A stretch of DNA of 64,000 nt from Apostichopus japonicus (lineage: Eukaryota > Echinodermata > Holothuroidea > Aspidochirotida > Stichopodidae), in NCBI RefSeq assembly GCF_037975245.1, contig NC_092569.1, positions 2,645,501 to 2,709,500 on the forward strand, given 5' to 3'. The notes beneath the pieces were generated by a model. That model had not been told where the DNA came from. It did not search any database and saw nothing but the letters and a program-made list of their open reading frames with translations. How positions within the stretch are numbered: position 1 is the stretch's first letter; every line of letters begins with the position of its first letter. Below are positions 1 to 12,245 of the stretch, piece by piece. A program made the translations under genes and the position numbers.

Positions 1-51
1 ATTAGCTCCATTGTGGTTGCCCCGATTAAACGGTTGGGGTTGCGACCCATA

Positions 52-2966
52 GTTTGGAAAGATATGGAAGTACCTTGTTCTTTATGCTTCGATTACTATG
101 GGAAGTGATGGACGTACCTTGTGCTCTATGTTAGGATTACTATGGGAAGTGATGGACGTTCCTTGTTACCTATGTTTAGATTACTTTGGAAAGTGATGGA
201 CGTACCTTGTGCCCTATGCTAGGATTACTATGGGAAGTGATGGACGTACCTTGTGCCCTATGCTCGGATTACTTTGGAAAGTGATGGACGTACCTTGTGC
301 CCTATGCTAGTATTACTCATGGGTAGTGATGGACGTACCTTGTGCCCTATGCTTGGATTACTTTGGAAAGTGATGGACGTACCTTGTGCCATATGTTAGG
401 ATTACTATGGGAAGTGATGGACGTACCTTGTGCCCTATGCTTGGATTACTTTGGGAAGTGATGGACTTACCTTGTGCTCTATGCTTGGATTACTTTGGGA
501 AGTGATGGACATACCTTGTTACCTATGTTTAGATTACTTTGGGAAGTGATGGACCGTGCCTTGTGCTCTCGACTTGGATTACTATGGGAAGTGATGGACT
601 TACCTTGTGCCCCATGCTTGGGTTACTTTGGAAAGTGATGGATGCACCTTGTGCCCTATGTTAGGAATACTATGGGAAGTTATGGATGTACCTTGTGCCC
701 TATGCTTGGATTACTTTGGGAAGTGATGGACTTACCCTGTGCTCTATGCTTGGATTACTTTGGGAAGTGATGGACGTACCTTGTTCTCTATGTTTAGATT
801 ACTTTGGAAAGTGATGGACATACCTTGTGCTCTATGCTTGGATTACTATGGGAAGTGATGGACGTACCTTGTGCTCTATGCTTGGATTACTATGGGTAGT
901 GATGGACATACCTTGTGCTCTATGCTCGGATTACTATGGGTAGTGATGGACATACCTTGTGCTCTATGTTTGGATTACTATGGGAAGTGATGGACATATC
1001 TTGTTCTATTTGCTTGGATTACTTTGGGAAGTGATGGACATACCTTGTGCTCTTTGCTTGGATTACTATGAGAAGTGATGGAGGTACCTTGTGCTCTATG
1101 CTCGGATTACTATGGGAAGTGATGGACATACGTTGTGCTCTATGCTAGGATTACTTTGGGAAGTGATGGACGTACCTTGTGCTCTATGTTTGGATTACTA
1201 TGGGAAGTAATGGACATACCTTGTTCTATTTGCTTGGATTACTTTAGGATTACTTTGGAAAGTGATGGACGTACCTTGTTCTCTACGCTTGGATTACTTT
1301 GGGAAGTGATGGACTTACCTTGTGCTCTATGCTTGGATTACTTTGGGAAATGATGGACATACCTTGTGCTCTATGTTAGGATGACTATGGGAAGTGATGG
1401 ATGCACCTTATGCCCTATGCTTGGATTACTATGGGAAGTGATGGACGTACCTTGTTCTCTATGCTTGGATTACTTTGGGAAGTGATGGACGTACCTTGTG
1501 CTCTATGTTAGGATGACTATGGGAAGTGATGGACGTACCTTGTGCCCTATGCTTGGATTACTATGGGAAGTGATGGACGTACCTTGTTCTCTATGCTTGG
1601 ATTACTATGGGAAGTGATGGACGTGCCTTGTGCTCTCGACTTGGATTACTATGGGAAGTGATAGATGTACCTTGTGCCCTATGCTTGGATTTCTTTGGAA
1701 AGTGATGGACATACCTTGTCTCTATGTTAGGATTACTATGGGAAGTGATGGACATACCTTGTGCTCTTTGCTAGGATTACTTTGGGAAGTGATGGACGTA
1801 CCTTGTTCTCTATGCTTGGATTACTTTGGGAAGTGATGGACATACCTTGTGCTCTATGTTAGGATTACTTTGGGAAGTGATGGACATACCTTGTGCTCTA
1901 TGCTCGGATTACTATGGGAAGTGATGGACATACCTTGTGCTCAATGCTAGGATTACTTTGGGAAGTGATGGACATACCTTGTGCTCAATGCTAGGATTAC
2001 TTTGGGAAGTGATGGACTTACCTTGTGCTCTATGCTAGGATTACTTTGGGAAGTGATGGACTTACCTTGTGCTCTATGTTTAGATTACTTTGGAAAGTGA
2101 TGGACGTACCTTGTGCTCTATGTTAGGATGACTATGGGAAGTGATGGACGCACCTTGTTCTCTATGTTTAGATTACTTTGGAAAGTGATGGACATACCTT
2201 GTGCTCTATGTTAGGATTTCTATGGGTAGTGATGGACGTACCTTGTGCCCTATGTTAGGATTACTATGGGTAGTGATGGAGGTACCTTGTGCCCTATGTT
2301 AGGATGACTATGGAAAGTGATGGACGTACCTTATGCCCTATGTTTAGATTACTTTGGAAAGTGATGGACATACCTTGTGCTCTATGTTAGGATTACTATG
2401 GGAAGTGATGGACGTACCTTGTGCTCTATGCTCGGATTACTATGGGTAGTGATGGACATACCTTGTGCTCTTTGCTCGGATTACTATGGGTAGTGATGGA
2501 CATACCTTGTGCTCTATGTTTGGATTACTATGGGAAGTGATAGACATACCTTGTTCTCTTTGCTTGGATTACTTTGGGAAGTGATGGACGTACCTTGTGC
2601 TCTATGCTCGGATTACTATGGGTAGTGATGGACGTACCTTGTTCTCTATGCTTGGATTACTTTGGGAAGTGATGGACGTGCCTTGTGCTCTCGACTTGGA
2701 TTACTATGGGAAGTGATAGATGTACCTTGTGCCCTATGCTTGGATTTCTTTGGAAAGTGATGGACATACCTTGTGCTCAATGCTAGGATTACTTTGGGAA
2801 GTGATGGACATACCTTGTGCTCAATGCTCGGATTACTATGGGAAGTGATAGACGTACCTTGTGCTCTATGCTAGGATTACTTTGGGAAGTGATGGACGTA
2901 CCTTGTGCTCTATGCTTGATTACTATGGGAAGTGATGGACGTACCTTGTGCTCTAGACTTGGATAT
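52..2966. repeat. Minisatellite array 1, 44-bp unit, about 66 copies
   Basis: Head-to-tail copies of a 44-bp unit whose core reads GGATTACTATGGGAAGTGAT followed by GGACGTACCTTGTGCTCTAT. Spacing between successive GGACG motifs is 44 bases, for example 242 to 286. Common variants are TTTGGGAAG or TTTGGAAAG for TATGGGAAG, and GACATACC or GACTTACC for GACGTACC. Because 44 is not a multiple of three, the short open frames inside it are repeat artefacts. On the minus strand, which is the sense of the PRDM gene, most units contain CAAGGTACGTCC or CAAGGTATGTCC, which resembles a splice donor. The array lies in the intron downstream of the last PR-domain exon seen here. Confidence 0.97.
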
Positions 2967-3218
2967 GTAGTAACAGAAACAAAGCTGGACGTACTGTCAT
3001 CTTGGCTCATGGGTATCGACAAAAGTGAGTCAGTTCCATCTGAAACAAAATTATAATAAGGTGATTAAATGTGGAAAGACATCCTGGTTAATGAAGCAAA
3101 ACATTTTCAGAGTATTTACTGTATCTTACTCTTTGTCATCTCAGGGTGGTAATTTTCTTGTTTTAATAGTTCTATTCAAAATTTCCTTTGATAGAAACAG
3201 TGGATCTGGGAATGAAAA
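2967..3218. other. Unique spacer between two minisatellites
   Basis: About 250 bases of non-repetitive AT-rich sequence separate the 44-bp array from the next compound array. No splice-bordered exon or transposon terminus was recognised in it. Confidence 0.6.
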
Positions 3219-4440
3219 ACTGGCTTGTATTCACTGTTATGACAGGCTGTACGAGGAAACTGTCACAATGAACACATAATGTTCATGAACCAATCAGATG
3301 CACATATTAATGTCATCTCTGTCATGTCAGACCGTACCAGGAGACTGTCACAATGTTTGGGATATGGTTAATGACCAATCAGAGGCTTGCATTCACTGTA
3401 ATGACAGGCTGCACCAGGAGACTGTCACAATATTTGGCACATGGTTAACAACCAATCACAGGCTTGTATTCACTGTTATGACAGGCTGTACCAGGAACGT
3501 CACAATGAACAGGTAATGTTCATCAACCAATCAGATGCACATATTAGTGTCATCTCTGTCATGTTAGACTGTACCAGGAGACTGTCGCAATGTCTGGGAT
3601 ATGGTTTAATAACCAATCACAGGCTTGTATTAAATGCCATGACAGGCTCTACCAGGAGACTGTCACAATGAACACGTCATGTTCGTCAACCAATTGGATG
3701 CACATATTAGTGTCATCTCTGTCATGTTAGACTGTACCAGGATACTGCCACAATATTTGGGATATTTAACAACCAATCAGAGGCTTGCATTCACTGTTAT
3801 GACAGGCTGTACAAGGGGACTGTCACAGTGTTTGGGATATGGTTAACAACCAATCACAGGCTTGTATTCACTGTTATGACAGGCTGTACCAAGAGACTGT
3901 CACATTGAACAGGCCATGTTCATCAACCAACTGGATGCACATATTAGTGTCATCTCTGTCATGTCAGACCGTACCAGGAGACTGTCACAATACTTGGGAT
4001 TAGGTTAACAACCAATCACAGCCTTGTATTCACTGTTATGACAGGCTGTACCAGGAGACTGTCACAATGAACATGTAATGTTCATCAACCAATCGAATGC
4101 ACATATTAGTGTCATCACTGTCATGTCAGACTGTACCAGGAGACTGTCACAATGTTTGGCATATGGTTGACAACCAATCACAGGCTTGCATTCACTGTCA
4201 TGACAGGCTGCACCAGGAGACTGTCACAATATTTGGCATATGGTTGACAACCAATCACAGGCTTGCATTCACTGTCGTGACAGGCTGTACCAGGAGACTG
4301 TCACAATGAACATGTCATGTTCGTCAACCAATTGGATGCACATATAAGTGTCATCTCTGTCATGTCAGACTGTACCGGGGTACTGCCACAATATTTGGGA
4401 TATTTAACAACCAGTCACAGGCTTGCATTCACTGTCATGC
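3219..4440. repeat. Minisatellite array 2, compound unit of about 160 bp
   Basis: Two related subunits of roughly 76-86 bases alternate. Both contain an ACCAATCA-type block and the block GTACCAGGAGACTGTCACAA. One type continues with GGCTTGTATTCACTGTTATG, the other with ATGCACATATTAGTGTCATC. Starts of the CCAATCA block fall near 4011, 4087, 4172, 4251, 4325 and 4411. The alternation gives a higher-order period of about 160 bases with occasional subunit duplication. Frames across it are not protein coding. Confidence 0.93.
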
Positions 4441-4617
4441 ACCTTCACAAGCAATATAAACATTTCAAGTTTTGTTTGCTTTTCTCCACTGTTCATGATT
4501 TTGCAGACAGTCTTTTGGTTTTGCAATAACTTTATACACCATTTTATTTGAGGGAAATTGTCCAATTTTTTTTAAATTCAAAAAAGGAAGAAGATGGATT
4601 CTGGCTGAACTACTTAC

Positions 4618-4699
4618 CACACTCAAACGTTTTTACGTTCATCAGTTTGGCATAATCAGATGCATAATAGACCTTTAACTCGCAGTTTGGCTGGATAGG
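4618..4699 (-). CDS. PRDM10-like: PRDM-family gene, exon encoding the end of the PR/SET domain
   Basis: An 82-bp exon read on the minus strand. It is preceded by a pyrimidine-rich acceptor ending TTTTACTTCAG and followed by the donor GTAAGT. It starts in phase 0 and ends with one extra base. It encodes 27 residues containing CELKVYYASDYAKLMN, the C-terminal strand of PR domains whose family form is ELxVWYxxxYA; here Tyr replaces the usual Trp. The preceding PIQPN aligns without gaps to the loop before this strand in PRDM10, as I remember that protein. This exon completes the PR domain. The zinc fingers normally found after it must lie left of base 1, beyond the minisatellites. PR domains act in the nucleus, usually as protein-interaction or histone-modifying modules of zinc-finger regulators. 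Confidence 0.88.
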
Positions 4700-5780
4700 C
4701 TGAAGTAAAAGCAGAAAAAGGAACAAATTAACTAAAAGGGTTGTTCTGGTGGCACAATGTGGCACTTATCTTAAAGAGAAAAAATCATGCACACTAATAA
4801 TTGAAAACGGAAATATCTTGTTCCCAACTTGAGATACAGTTGACCTATTTTGACTGGCTAAACCCTTGATTCTTCCAGGGAGTGCACCTCAGTGGGTAGT
4901 CTGCAATGTCATCTGTGCAATACGAATTGTGACGAGGATGCTGTTTAGAGCTACAGATGCATTTACTTTTTAAAGGTGATCAACTTCAGCCAGCGCAATA
5001 TCTCTATAATTGTCGATCTTATGGCTTGCAGCAAATTTGACCAAACGTTGAAGATATAATTTACTGCGTTTACTACAATTTACTACGTTTCCACGTTGGT
5101 GGCAATTTTTCACTTTCACTGTGGTACTTGCAAACTATTTTCACAGCAATGCTAAATGCATGACACATGATTCTTACACGATTGGGAATGACTATAACTG
5201 GACTAAGTGAGATTGAATTGTGACTGGGAATGACTCAGTAGATACACGACTCATTGAAAATGACTAACTGGACCTTACATGCAACTCTGAATGTACAAGC
5301 AATAAAGAGAACTTGTGAACTCCAGATAGAAACTGAACAACACAAATGATTCAACCACTTCACCACTCTGTACAATTAAAACTTCCTTCAAATAATTCAA
5401 AAACCTTCTGGAATTTTAGATTCCAAAGGAACAGGCCAGTGAACCCTAAGAGGGTAATTGGGGGCGCTGTGCAAGAATGTTACCTGTCGTATACTCTAAA
5501 GGTAGATCCGAGTGCGTACACATAGGAGACAGGAGAGAGAGAGGAATTAATTAAAGGCTTAATTGAACCATAATATGTAACCCCTCCCCCCTCAACCTGA
5601 ATTATCTTTGACCAAAAAGAATGGATTAGGATTCCCTTTCATTCCCGTCATCTTCCCAGCTTTACTGATTTATTTTGTTTGGTTGGTTTGCAGGTTTATT
5701 TGCTGGTTAACATTAATATTATTCTTATTATTACTATAATGTTTAATTTCCAGGGGGGCGTGCTAGTGGTGCTGGCTAAC
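4700..5780 (-). other. Intron between two PR-domain exons
   Basis: A 1081-bp phase-0 intron. Apart from ordinary AT-rich sequence and a short C-rich run near 5580-5592, I see no further gene, transposon end or tandem repeat in it. Confidence 0.8.
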
Positions 5781-5936
5781 CTTACAACTGGTAAAAAATA
5801 AATCATCATTAAACTGGTAGACAACAAGATTCTGTTCATCGGCAGTCCTGGCGGGACGGATAAAGATCATCCAACTGCAACAATTCTCATCTCGTAGGTC
5901 AAGCTTGGCTTGTTCCTGCCCATCTTTATCAAAAAT
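5781..5936 (-). CDS. PRDM10-like: PRDM-family gene, exon encoding the core of the PR/SET domain
   Basis: A 156-bp exon of exactly 52 codons, phase 0 at both ends, on the minus strand. The acceptor reads TTTCTGTTTCTCTTCAG. It contains the hallmark of PRDM proteins: C-C-S-W-M-I-F-I-R-P-A-R, then D-E-Q-N-L-V-V-Y-Q-F, then D-L-F-F-T-S, matching the family pattern C-N-W-M-x-F-V-R-x-A-x-x-x-E-Q-N-L-x-A-Y-Q. As is typical for PR domains, the NHS-type cofactor motif of classical SET enzymes is not visible. The chosen donor is GTTAGC after TGTAAG, because it keeps the frame and gives a gap-free join to the next exon. A donor GTAAGG lies 5 bases upstream but would shift the frame. Joining to the 22.6-kb exon reconstitutes a continuous PR domain. 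Confidence 0.93.
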
Positions 5937-7181
5937 CTGAAGAGAAACAGACGAATAAAATAGGCACCATTAATAGAAATAGAAAACTGACAAAAAGAGA
6001 GAAAGAAAGAGAAATATTAAAGAGAGAATAGAAAATGTACTCGGGGGGCCATTGACATTTGGAAAATAGCACAAACAACCAAATCAAATATACTTTGACT
6101 AGGAGGTCACCTGTAACATTAGAGCCGGTAAATTCCTTAGAAAAGATTTCTATCTGGTGAAAGGACTTTCTTTTCTGAATTTTCAAAAGCACAAGAAAAA
6201 AGGTGGATGGTTTTCGTTCAAAACAGCGTAATGTGTTATGTAAAACGGGGTAATGCCTCTGCACTTTCCCAAAACAAAACCTGTGGCAACCTGTACAAAA
6301 ATCATCAAAGTTAACAAGAAAAACATCAGAAAATTCACATTAAAATATGTGTGGAAAACTTGTTTTGGGGACCAATTTAAACATGGAAGTAAAATCGTAA
6401 GTTTAGACATGTTAATAACTTAATATGTTTGCCTAACAAGAACTGGAAATTTGTGCAAACCCCATTTTTTTTTACATTTGACACGGATGTGATTCTTGTG
6501 TCCACTAATTGCTTATTGGAAGAAAACCTACCAATTGGGACAGCTCAATAGATATAAACATATCAATTAATGTATTTATTCCTTCTTCTTCACCTGCAGA
6601 TCACTCTAGCAATGTTAAAACAACTATGAGTCTTCTAGTATAACATTATGTTGTTCCTCACGTTTATAAAATACGGTTGGGTATGATTTGTAAATGTGAC
6701 AAATGAATTTGTAATTTGAACACAAACACTTCAATGGATTCAAGTAGCCTGTGGATCACTATATTTACTGTGTCTCTTCCTAATATGGAAAAACTCTCCA
6801 TATTAAACCCTCTCGTTCTCCTGAACTTAACTGGACTGTGTTTTTTCCTTTGCTTTAACGCTATGACGTGATCCGTGCATTGACATGCTAAACACATAAT
6901 ATCGACTTAATGGGTTTGGGGCAAATTTAAGGAGTGAAATTATCTTGTGACCAGTGAAATAAACAAATTAAATGGAAATTCAAACAAACTCTCTACATGT
7001 ATGATATGCTAAAAAACAAAATTGGCAGATAAGCTAGAATGAAGAGAAGCAATCCAACAAAAATGTATCAAATATTGGATTTTTAAGTAAGAATTAAAAA
7101 TGAAGTAAAAATAAATAGTATTCAATGGCATGGCAGTTCCTTGCTAAGTACTGTAAAACCAATTCATTATCCTGGAACAAG

Positions 7182-7290
7182 ATTTCAAGTAATCAACAAT
7201 GTTGATTTCAAGTGATCAACAATGTTGATTTCAAGTGATCAACAATGTTGATTTCAAGTGATCAACAATGTTGATTTCAAGTGATCAACA
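7182..7290. repeat. 23-bp tandem repeat made of small hairpins
   Basis: Nearly five copies of a unit reading ATTTCAAGTGATCAACAATG and then TTG. Each unit contains the inverted pair ATCAACA and TGTTGAT separated by one base, so every copy could fold into a short stem. Copies are almost identical, suggesting recent expansion. Confidence 0.93.
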
Positions 7291-8307
7291 ACATCCTTAC
7301 AATGATTACCGTGAACCCAAGCAATACCAAGTGTAAATTCTGATTCATTTGTGAGTTAATAAATTTAGCCTTTGACATGGAGAAACAAATCCAGTTAAAT
7401 TCAAAAGCAAATAAGAGATGCCCTCCCTACAAGAAGGAAGACATTATCTGTAAACTCTTATGTTACTGTATATCAACACTTAAAGTATGTGTTACATATT
7501 CATGGGCCATAACACTTTTGGCAGTCTTATTTCATATGGATATCGATTAAATAATCTCATTGAATTGCCCGTAATATCGGAAATGTTTCTAATTCGCATC
7601 AAATCTTCCAGATCATATGCTGGGTGTTTGGCTTGGTTAATATTTGCTGCTTTAGAAGTACCTAGAAGTGTAATATTTCAAAACAGTATTTAATTATAAC
7701 TGTCGGTTGACAACCCTCATTTGCTGTAAACTGCCTGTAAACATCTCCCCCACCCGCCCGCTACGTTGCTCTGCTTTCCACCACATGGCTCTAACGTGTT
7801 TCGGCTAATCTAATGAAAGGCAGTCCAAGTGACTGTTACGGCGAGTTAAACATGTTCTACTTCTATATCAGCTGAACTAACAACTGTCCCTTTGGCCACT
7901 ACTATAACATAAAAAAGAATTACCCTGGCATGGAATTGAGGCCACTGTCATACATTTCTCTTTGGATTAATGGGAAAGGAAATGAAGGGTAAAAAATAAA
8001 TTATGATAATGATGTCCGAGAATATGAGGAAAAAAGGTTGATGTTAGACTTGCAAGATGATCGGAAAACCTTTTCTCTTTTGCTGTATTAATAACTAAGA
8101 AATGTGATTTAGGTTTTTATAAATTGGATGTGAGATGGGTTAAGTCATGTACGAATTAAATCTAAAAGGCCACAGGAACATTTCATATATATAAATATAA
8201 TGTTTGAGTTATTCAATTTGTAAATGAAAAATGTCAAAAACAACATGTAGTAGAAACAGTAGGAAGGTTCCACTTACATTTACTGCTTGACTGTCCTTGA
8301 ATGGAAT

Positions 8308-8309
<2 letters not shown>

Positions 8310-8366
<57 letters not shown>

Positions 8367-8464
8367 TATATATACATAATACATAATATATATATATATA
8401 TATAATATATATCTATATATATATATATATCTATATATATATCTATCTATCTATATATATATAT
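8310..8464. repeat. TA microsatellite, left flank of the hAT-like element
   Basis: About 155 bases of TA repeat with scattered CTAT and AATA interruptions. It runs directly into the CCGGCCGG-containing end of the element that follows. Confidence 0.95.
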
Positions 8465-8466
8465 CT

Positions 8467-9522
8467 ATCCGGCCGGATATATTTCAAAATCCGGCCGGAT
8501 CTTTTTCAAAATCTGGCCTGAATTATTCCTTTAAAAGGTGTGGTATTAACTTAAATCAATTTAAACTATTTCCAAAAATTAATAACAACATTCAAAGTAA
8601 GGAAAAATTACGTTAAACATGTTTAATTTAATTTTCTCAATGGTCTGACCCACTGTTTCTAAAGATCAACCAAAATAATACAACTACTGTAATAATATGA
8701 AGCTATATACAACAAATACAGTTTGCAGTGAAATCATTTCTTGCAGCCTTCATCAGTTTAATATTGTGCAGTTAAATTAGACCATTCATATACTTCAGTC
8801 AAAATACTGTTCCATTGAATCTTTACTTTCCCATTATTGTTGGCATTCTCTTGGATATCTTTTGTCACCATGAAAGTTCCTAAAAGTTCATGAAAAACCT
8901 AAATCATGAAGTGTTCTAATGAACATTCAATTCCATTTTAAAGGATAGATAAAAGATAGATAAGAAGTTTCTTCCACTTCTGGAAAGGTACAATGCATTT
9001 TTTTTTTTTTTTACAGATAATATTGCAGTGGAAAAATTTGTTACCAAATAATGAATAATAAAAGACAATTCTAAATCCAGATAGTAGTGTTATTACAACA
9101 ATTAAATAATCTTTTTATTCAGTATAAAGTATGAAATTTGTGACATGTAGCTTCCTGTTTTAAAACAAACTTCATAGGTAGTATGCAGTATTTTTCCAGC
9201 AAACAAATTTACATACTGTACTGTATCAAGCTTGTCAACAATTATATTGTACAAAAGTTATTTTATTAAAGAATGTAGATTACACCACTTCATATCATAT
9301 TTAATCTCATAAATGGGGTCTTAATTTCACCTTCTTTATAATATGCATATACCTCACCTAAGATTTGCTCCTTGTTTCATACTTCTACTTCTTATTAATG
9401 TTTTACTTTTGTGTAATAAAAAAATCCGGTTCCGGCCGGATTTTATCCGGCCGGATTTCATGTACTATCCGGCAAAATCCGGTTCCGGCCGGATCCAAAA
9501 ATTTGGATCCGGTGCATCCCTA
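8467..9522. mobile_element. hAT-like non-autonomous DNA transposon, left end lost
   Basis: The right end at 9511-9522 reads GGTGCATCCCTA. Its reverse complement, TAGGGATGCACC, is the terminal signature of a widespread group of hAT transposons. Inside both ends are repeats of the palindrome ATCCGGCCGGAT, at 8467-8478, 8489-8500 and 9445-9456, with related CCGGCCGGAT copies near 9431 and 9485. Such subterminal palindromes are typical transposase-binding arrays. A further palindrome, GGATCCAAAAATTTGGATCC, lies at 9491-9510. The left terminus is missing: the sequence goes straight from TA repeat into the subterminal palindromes. The 0.9-kb interior is AT-rich with no transposase-like frame, so the element could not move on its own. 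A target duplication cannot be seen because both flanks are TA repeats. Confidence 0.72.
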
Positions 9523-9561
9523 ATATATATATATATATATATATACATGTATATGTATATA

Positions 9562-9649
<88 letters not shown>

Positions 9650-9653
9650 TATA
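9523..9653. repeat. TA microsatellite, right flank of the hAT-like element
   Basis: Continuous TA repeat with a few TATG and TAAATA interruptions. Together with the array before 8465, it suggests insertion of the hAT-like element into a pre-existing TA tract. Confidence 0.95.
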
Positions 9654-12058
9654 AAGGTGAGCATTAATTTGTTGAGACTAGTGGAACACTTGTAGTTGTT
9701 TCAAGGCTGACGTCATTCGTGAACGCATCTTACAACATAACGGCCTAGCGCCAACACATACGCTCAATCTCACTGGCTCGGGAATTCTCCATCCAAATGT
9801 AAACCCGGATGAAGTATGCGCATGCTGCGAAATACAGAACGCGTGGTAGGTGTTCCCAGCACATATATTAGCTTTACCTTTACCTATGAACTTTTGCTCA
9901 GCTATTTGGCTTGATTAATTCTCTCATACCTTGAATGGACTATGCAGCTACCACGTTACAATCCTCCGCATGGGTAGAAAACTGCCACAATTACTCAGGC
10001 CGCGCCACCGTGATATATATATATATATATACACACTTCCTTTTAACCGCTCTGTTAGCGTCCTAACCACAGACTGCCCTAAAAAATCTATACTCATTAA
10101 AATATCTCTAAGAGGCAGATACTTGGACGACATGGACATGTACTTGTATTGGATTGATGGTCATGTGAAAAAAAAAGTTGCCAAATGGGTGAGACAGCAA
10201 ATCCAGCACTGGATTATAAATGTAAATGTCCTCGGAGTAAAAATCTTTGATCCTAAAAAAAAAAAAAAAAAAAAAAAAAAAACACTGAGGAAGAAGAAGA
10301 TAGCTTGAATTTTGATCTGATCGCAATCACTTGGGACCATTTAATAAAAAGGAAAAAGACAAAAAAAAAAAGAAGATGAAACAAGAATGACCATTAAATA
10401 CAATTTCCAAATACTACTTCGAGCTCCGAACAAATTCAGAAGCTCTGCTCGAATAATCAGGTTATAAGGGAACAGGATAAAGAAGATGGGGGGAAGGATA
10501 AAAAAAAAATTGACAAGTATCGGAATAGATATTAACCACCCTACAACGGTTGCCTGTCATTAATATTTGTTTCTGTATTTAATGGGTTGGTTTTCTCCAT
10601 CAGGAATTTGCGGACGGAGTGACACGTCTTCTTTACAGAGTGCAGGCAGCATGGAGAGGCTTGACAGTAAGGGCATTTTTTAGACGGCTACTTGAATTTT
10701 GAAAGATTCTTTGATCCGCGGGCACGTACCGTCAATTCCGACCGATGACCTCATTGCTTCTTTTATATAAACAAAGCAAAAATTAGTTCAAAAATAAAAC
10801 CAGCAATGTTGGCCGATATAAAAAGTTCGTCTGGTTTGTCTTTTACAATTTTCTCTTTTTTTTTTTTCAGTTCTCTTCTTGTTGTAATTGAGTACTGTAA
10901 ATTGAGGTATTCTTCATTCATATATGCACCAGGAATTAGACTAAGAAGAGAGAAAGAAAAAACAAATTTAGGTTGTAAAATGGCGATGAATCTTCTCACG
11001 TTTCAGAACGCTTATTCCTGGCGGCCTTCTCGAGCCGGGTTTCTTCGTTAGTCTGATTGTGAGTCTCTGGACGTTTTTACCAAAACCTAACTCGTAAATT
11101 TTACTCAAAGTACAGTAAGATTGGAATTAATCCGAGACTATTAAAGACATCGGCTTAGGACTTATTTTTTTACAGGACTGATGTTAAAGGAGACACAGCT
11201 GCTTTGATCATCAGTGGTCTCTGTGATAGAAATCACTGTCACTAAATGACTTCCCCAAACAGCTAAGGCAAAATAACTAATCCATTTGTGAGATATCACA
11301 GAATTAATGCTCTTACACACACACGGCTGAAGAGTCCTATCAAGTCTAAATGTGACATCATCAAAGCCACATTTGCTTCAGTTTTTGGGTTATTATTAAT
11401 TTTTTATATATTTTTTTTACATATTTTTTTTATTAATTATTTTCTGTATTAAAGATTCTGTATTGAAGGATTTAAAAAATCCTGAATCTGTAATATTTTG
11501 TAGCTCCTTAACTGACCTAGAATGATGATGTCATTTGGTTTCAGATATTATCATATCTCTATACTTGAAAATAATCAAAAGAAAAACCCATGGAGAAAGT
11601 TAAAAGGTTTCTGTTCTTAGTGACACTATGACATCACAGATTTTACACAATGACAGCTCTCAGAGAGACAATTATACTATGATATCATCACTGTCCTACA
11701 AACATATTGGTTTCCCTACAAGTTGCTCCTTTTTTCCTGGCCGTATTCTGAGACTACGTTCAACCTGTTTTTAGAGAATGACCTTTGGCACCAAATTAGT
11801 TCTGGTATGTTGTAGACACTGCTACCAGTCAAGGTTGTATAATTACTATATCCCTTTAAATGATTGAGAAATGAACCTTTAAACATCTGCGGGTCATCAA
11901 TAAAAGTGTCTGGAACACTAAGTCTATTAATCACAGACCATTAGGTCAGTCACTCAAATGAAAGGTCAACATCAACAACAACAACAACAACAAAAAGCGG
12001 TCTATTTATGCCATCAAATTTAAACATGTTTAAATTACTCTCATATAAATATTTGTCT

Positions 12059-12245
12059 AGGACAAATGGTGTTGGATATATGTCATATAAGGTCGCTCCG
12101 TTGTTTTTCATATCAAGTTATTCCTATAAACAGACATATTTTGATTGCATTAGGACAAATGGTGTTGGATATATGTCATATAAGGTCGCTCTGTTGTTGT
12201 TCATATGAAGTTATTCCTATAAACAGACATATTTTGATTGTGTAT
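12059..12245. repeat. 93-bp tandem duplication
   Basis: Two adjacent copies, the first beginning AGGACAAATGGTGTTGGATA at 12059 and the second with the same bases at 12152. They differ at only a handful of positions, including TTTTTC versus TTGTTC and TCAAG versus TGAAG. No coding role is apparent. Confidence 0.93.

Noticed and set aside
52-4440. Frames with repeated peptides such as L-L-W-E-V-M-D
   Set aside because: Translations of minisatellites whose unit (44 bp) is not a multiple of three, with stops throughout.
9343-9654. 103-codon frame ending in long Tyr-Ile repeats
   Set aside because: It is translation of the hAT-like end and the TA microsatellite.
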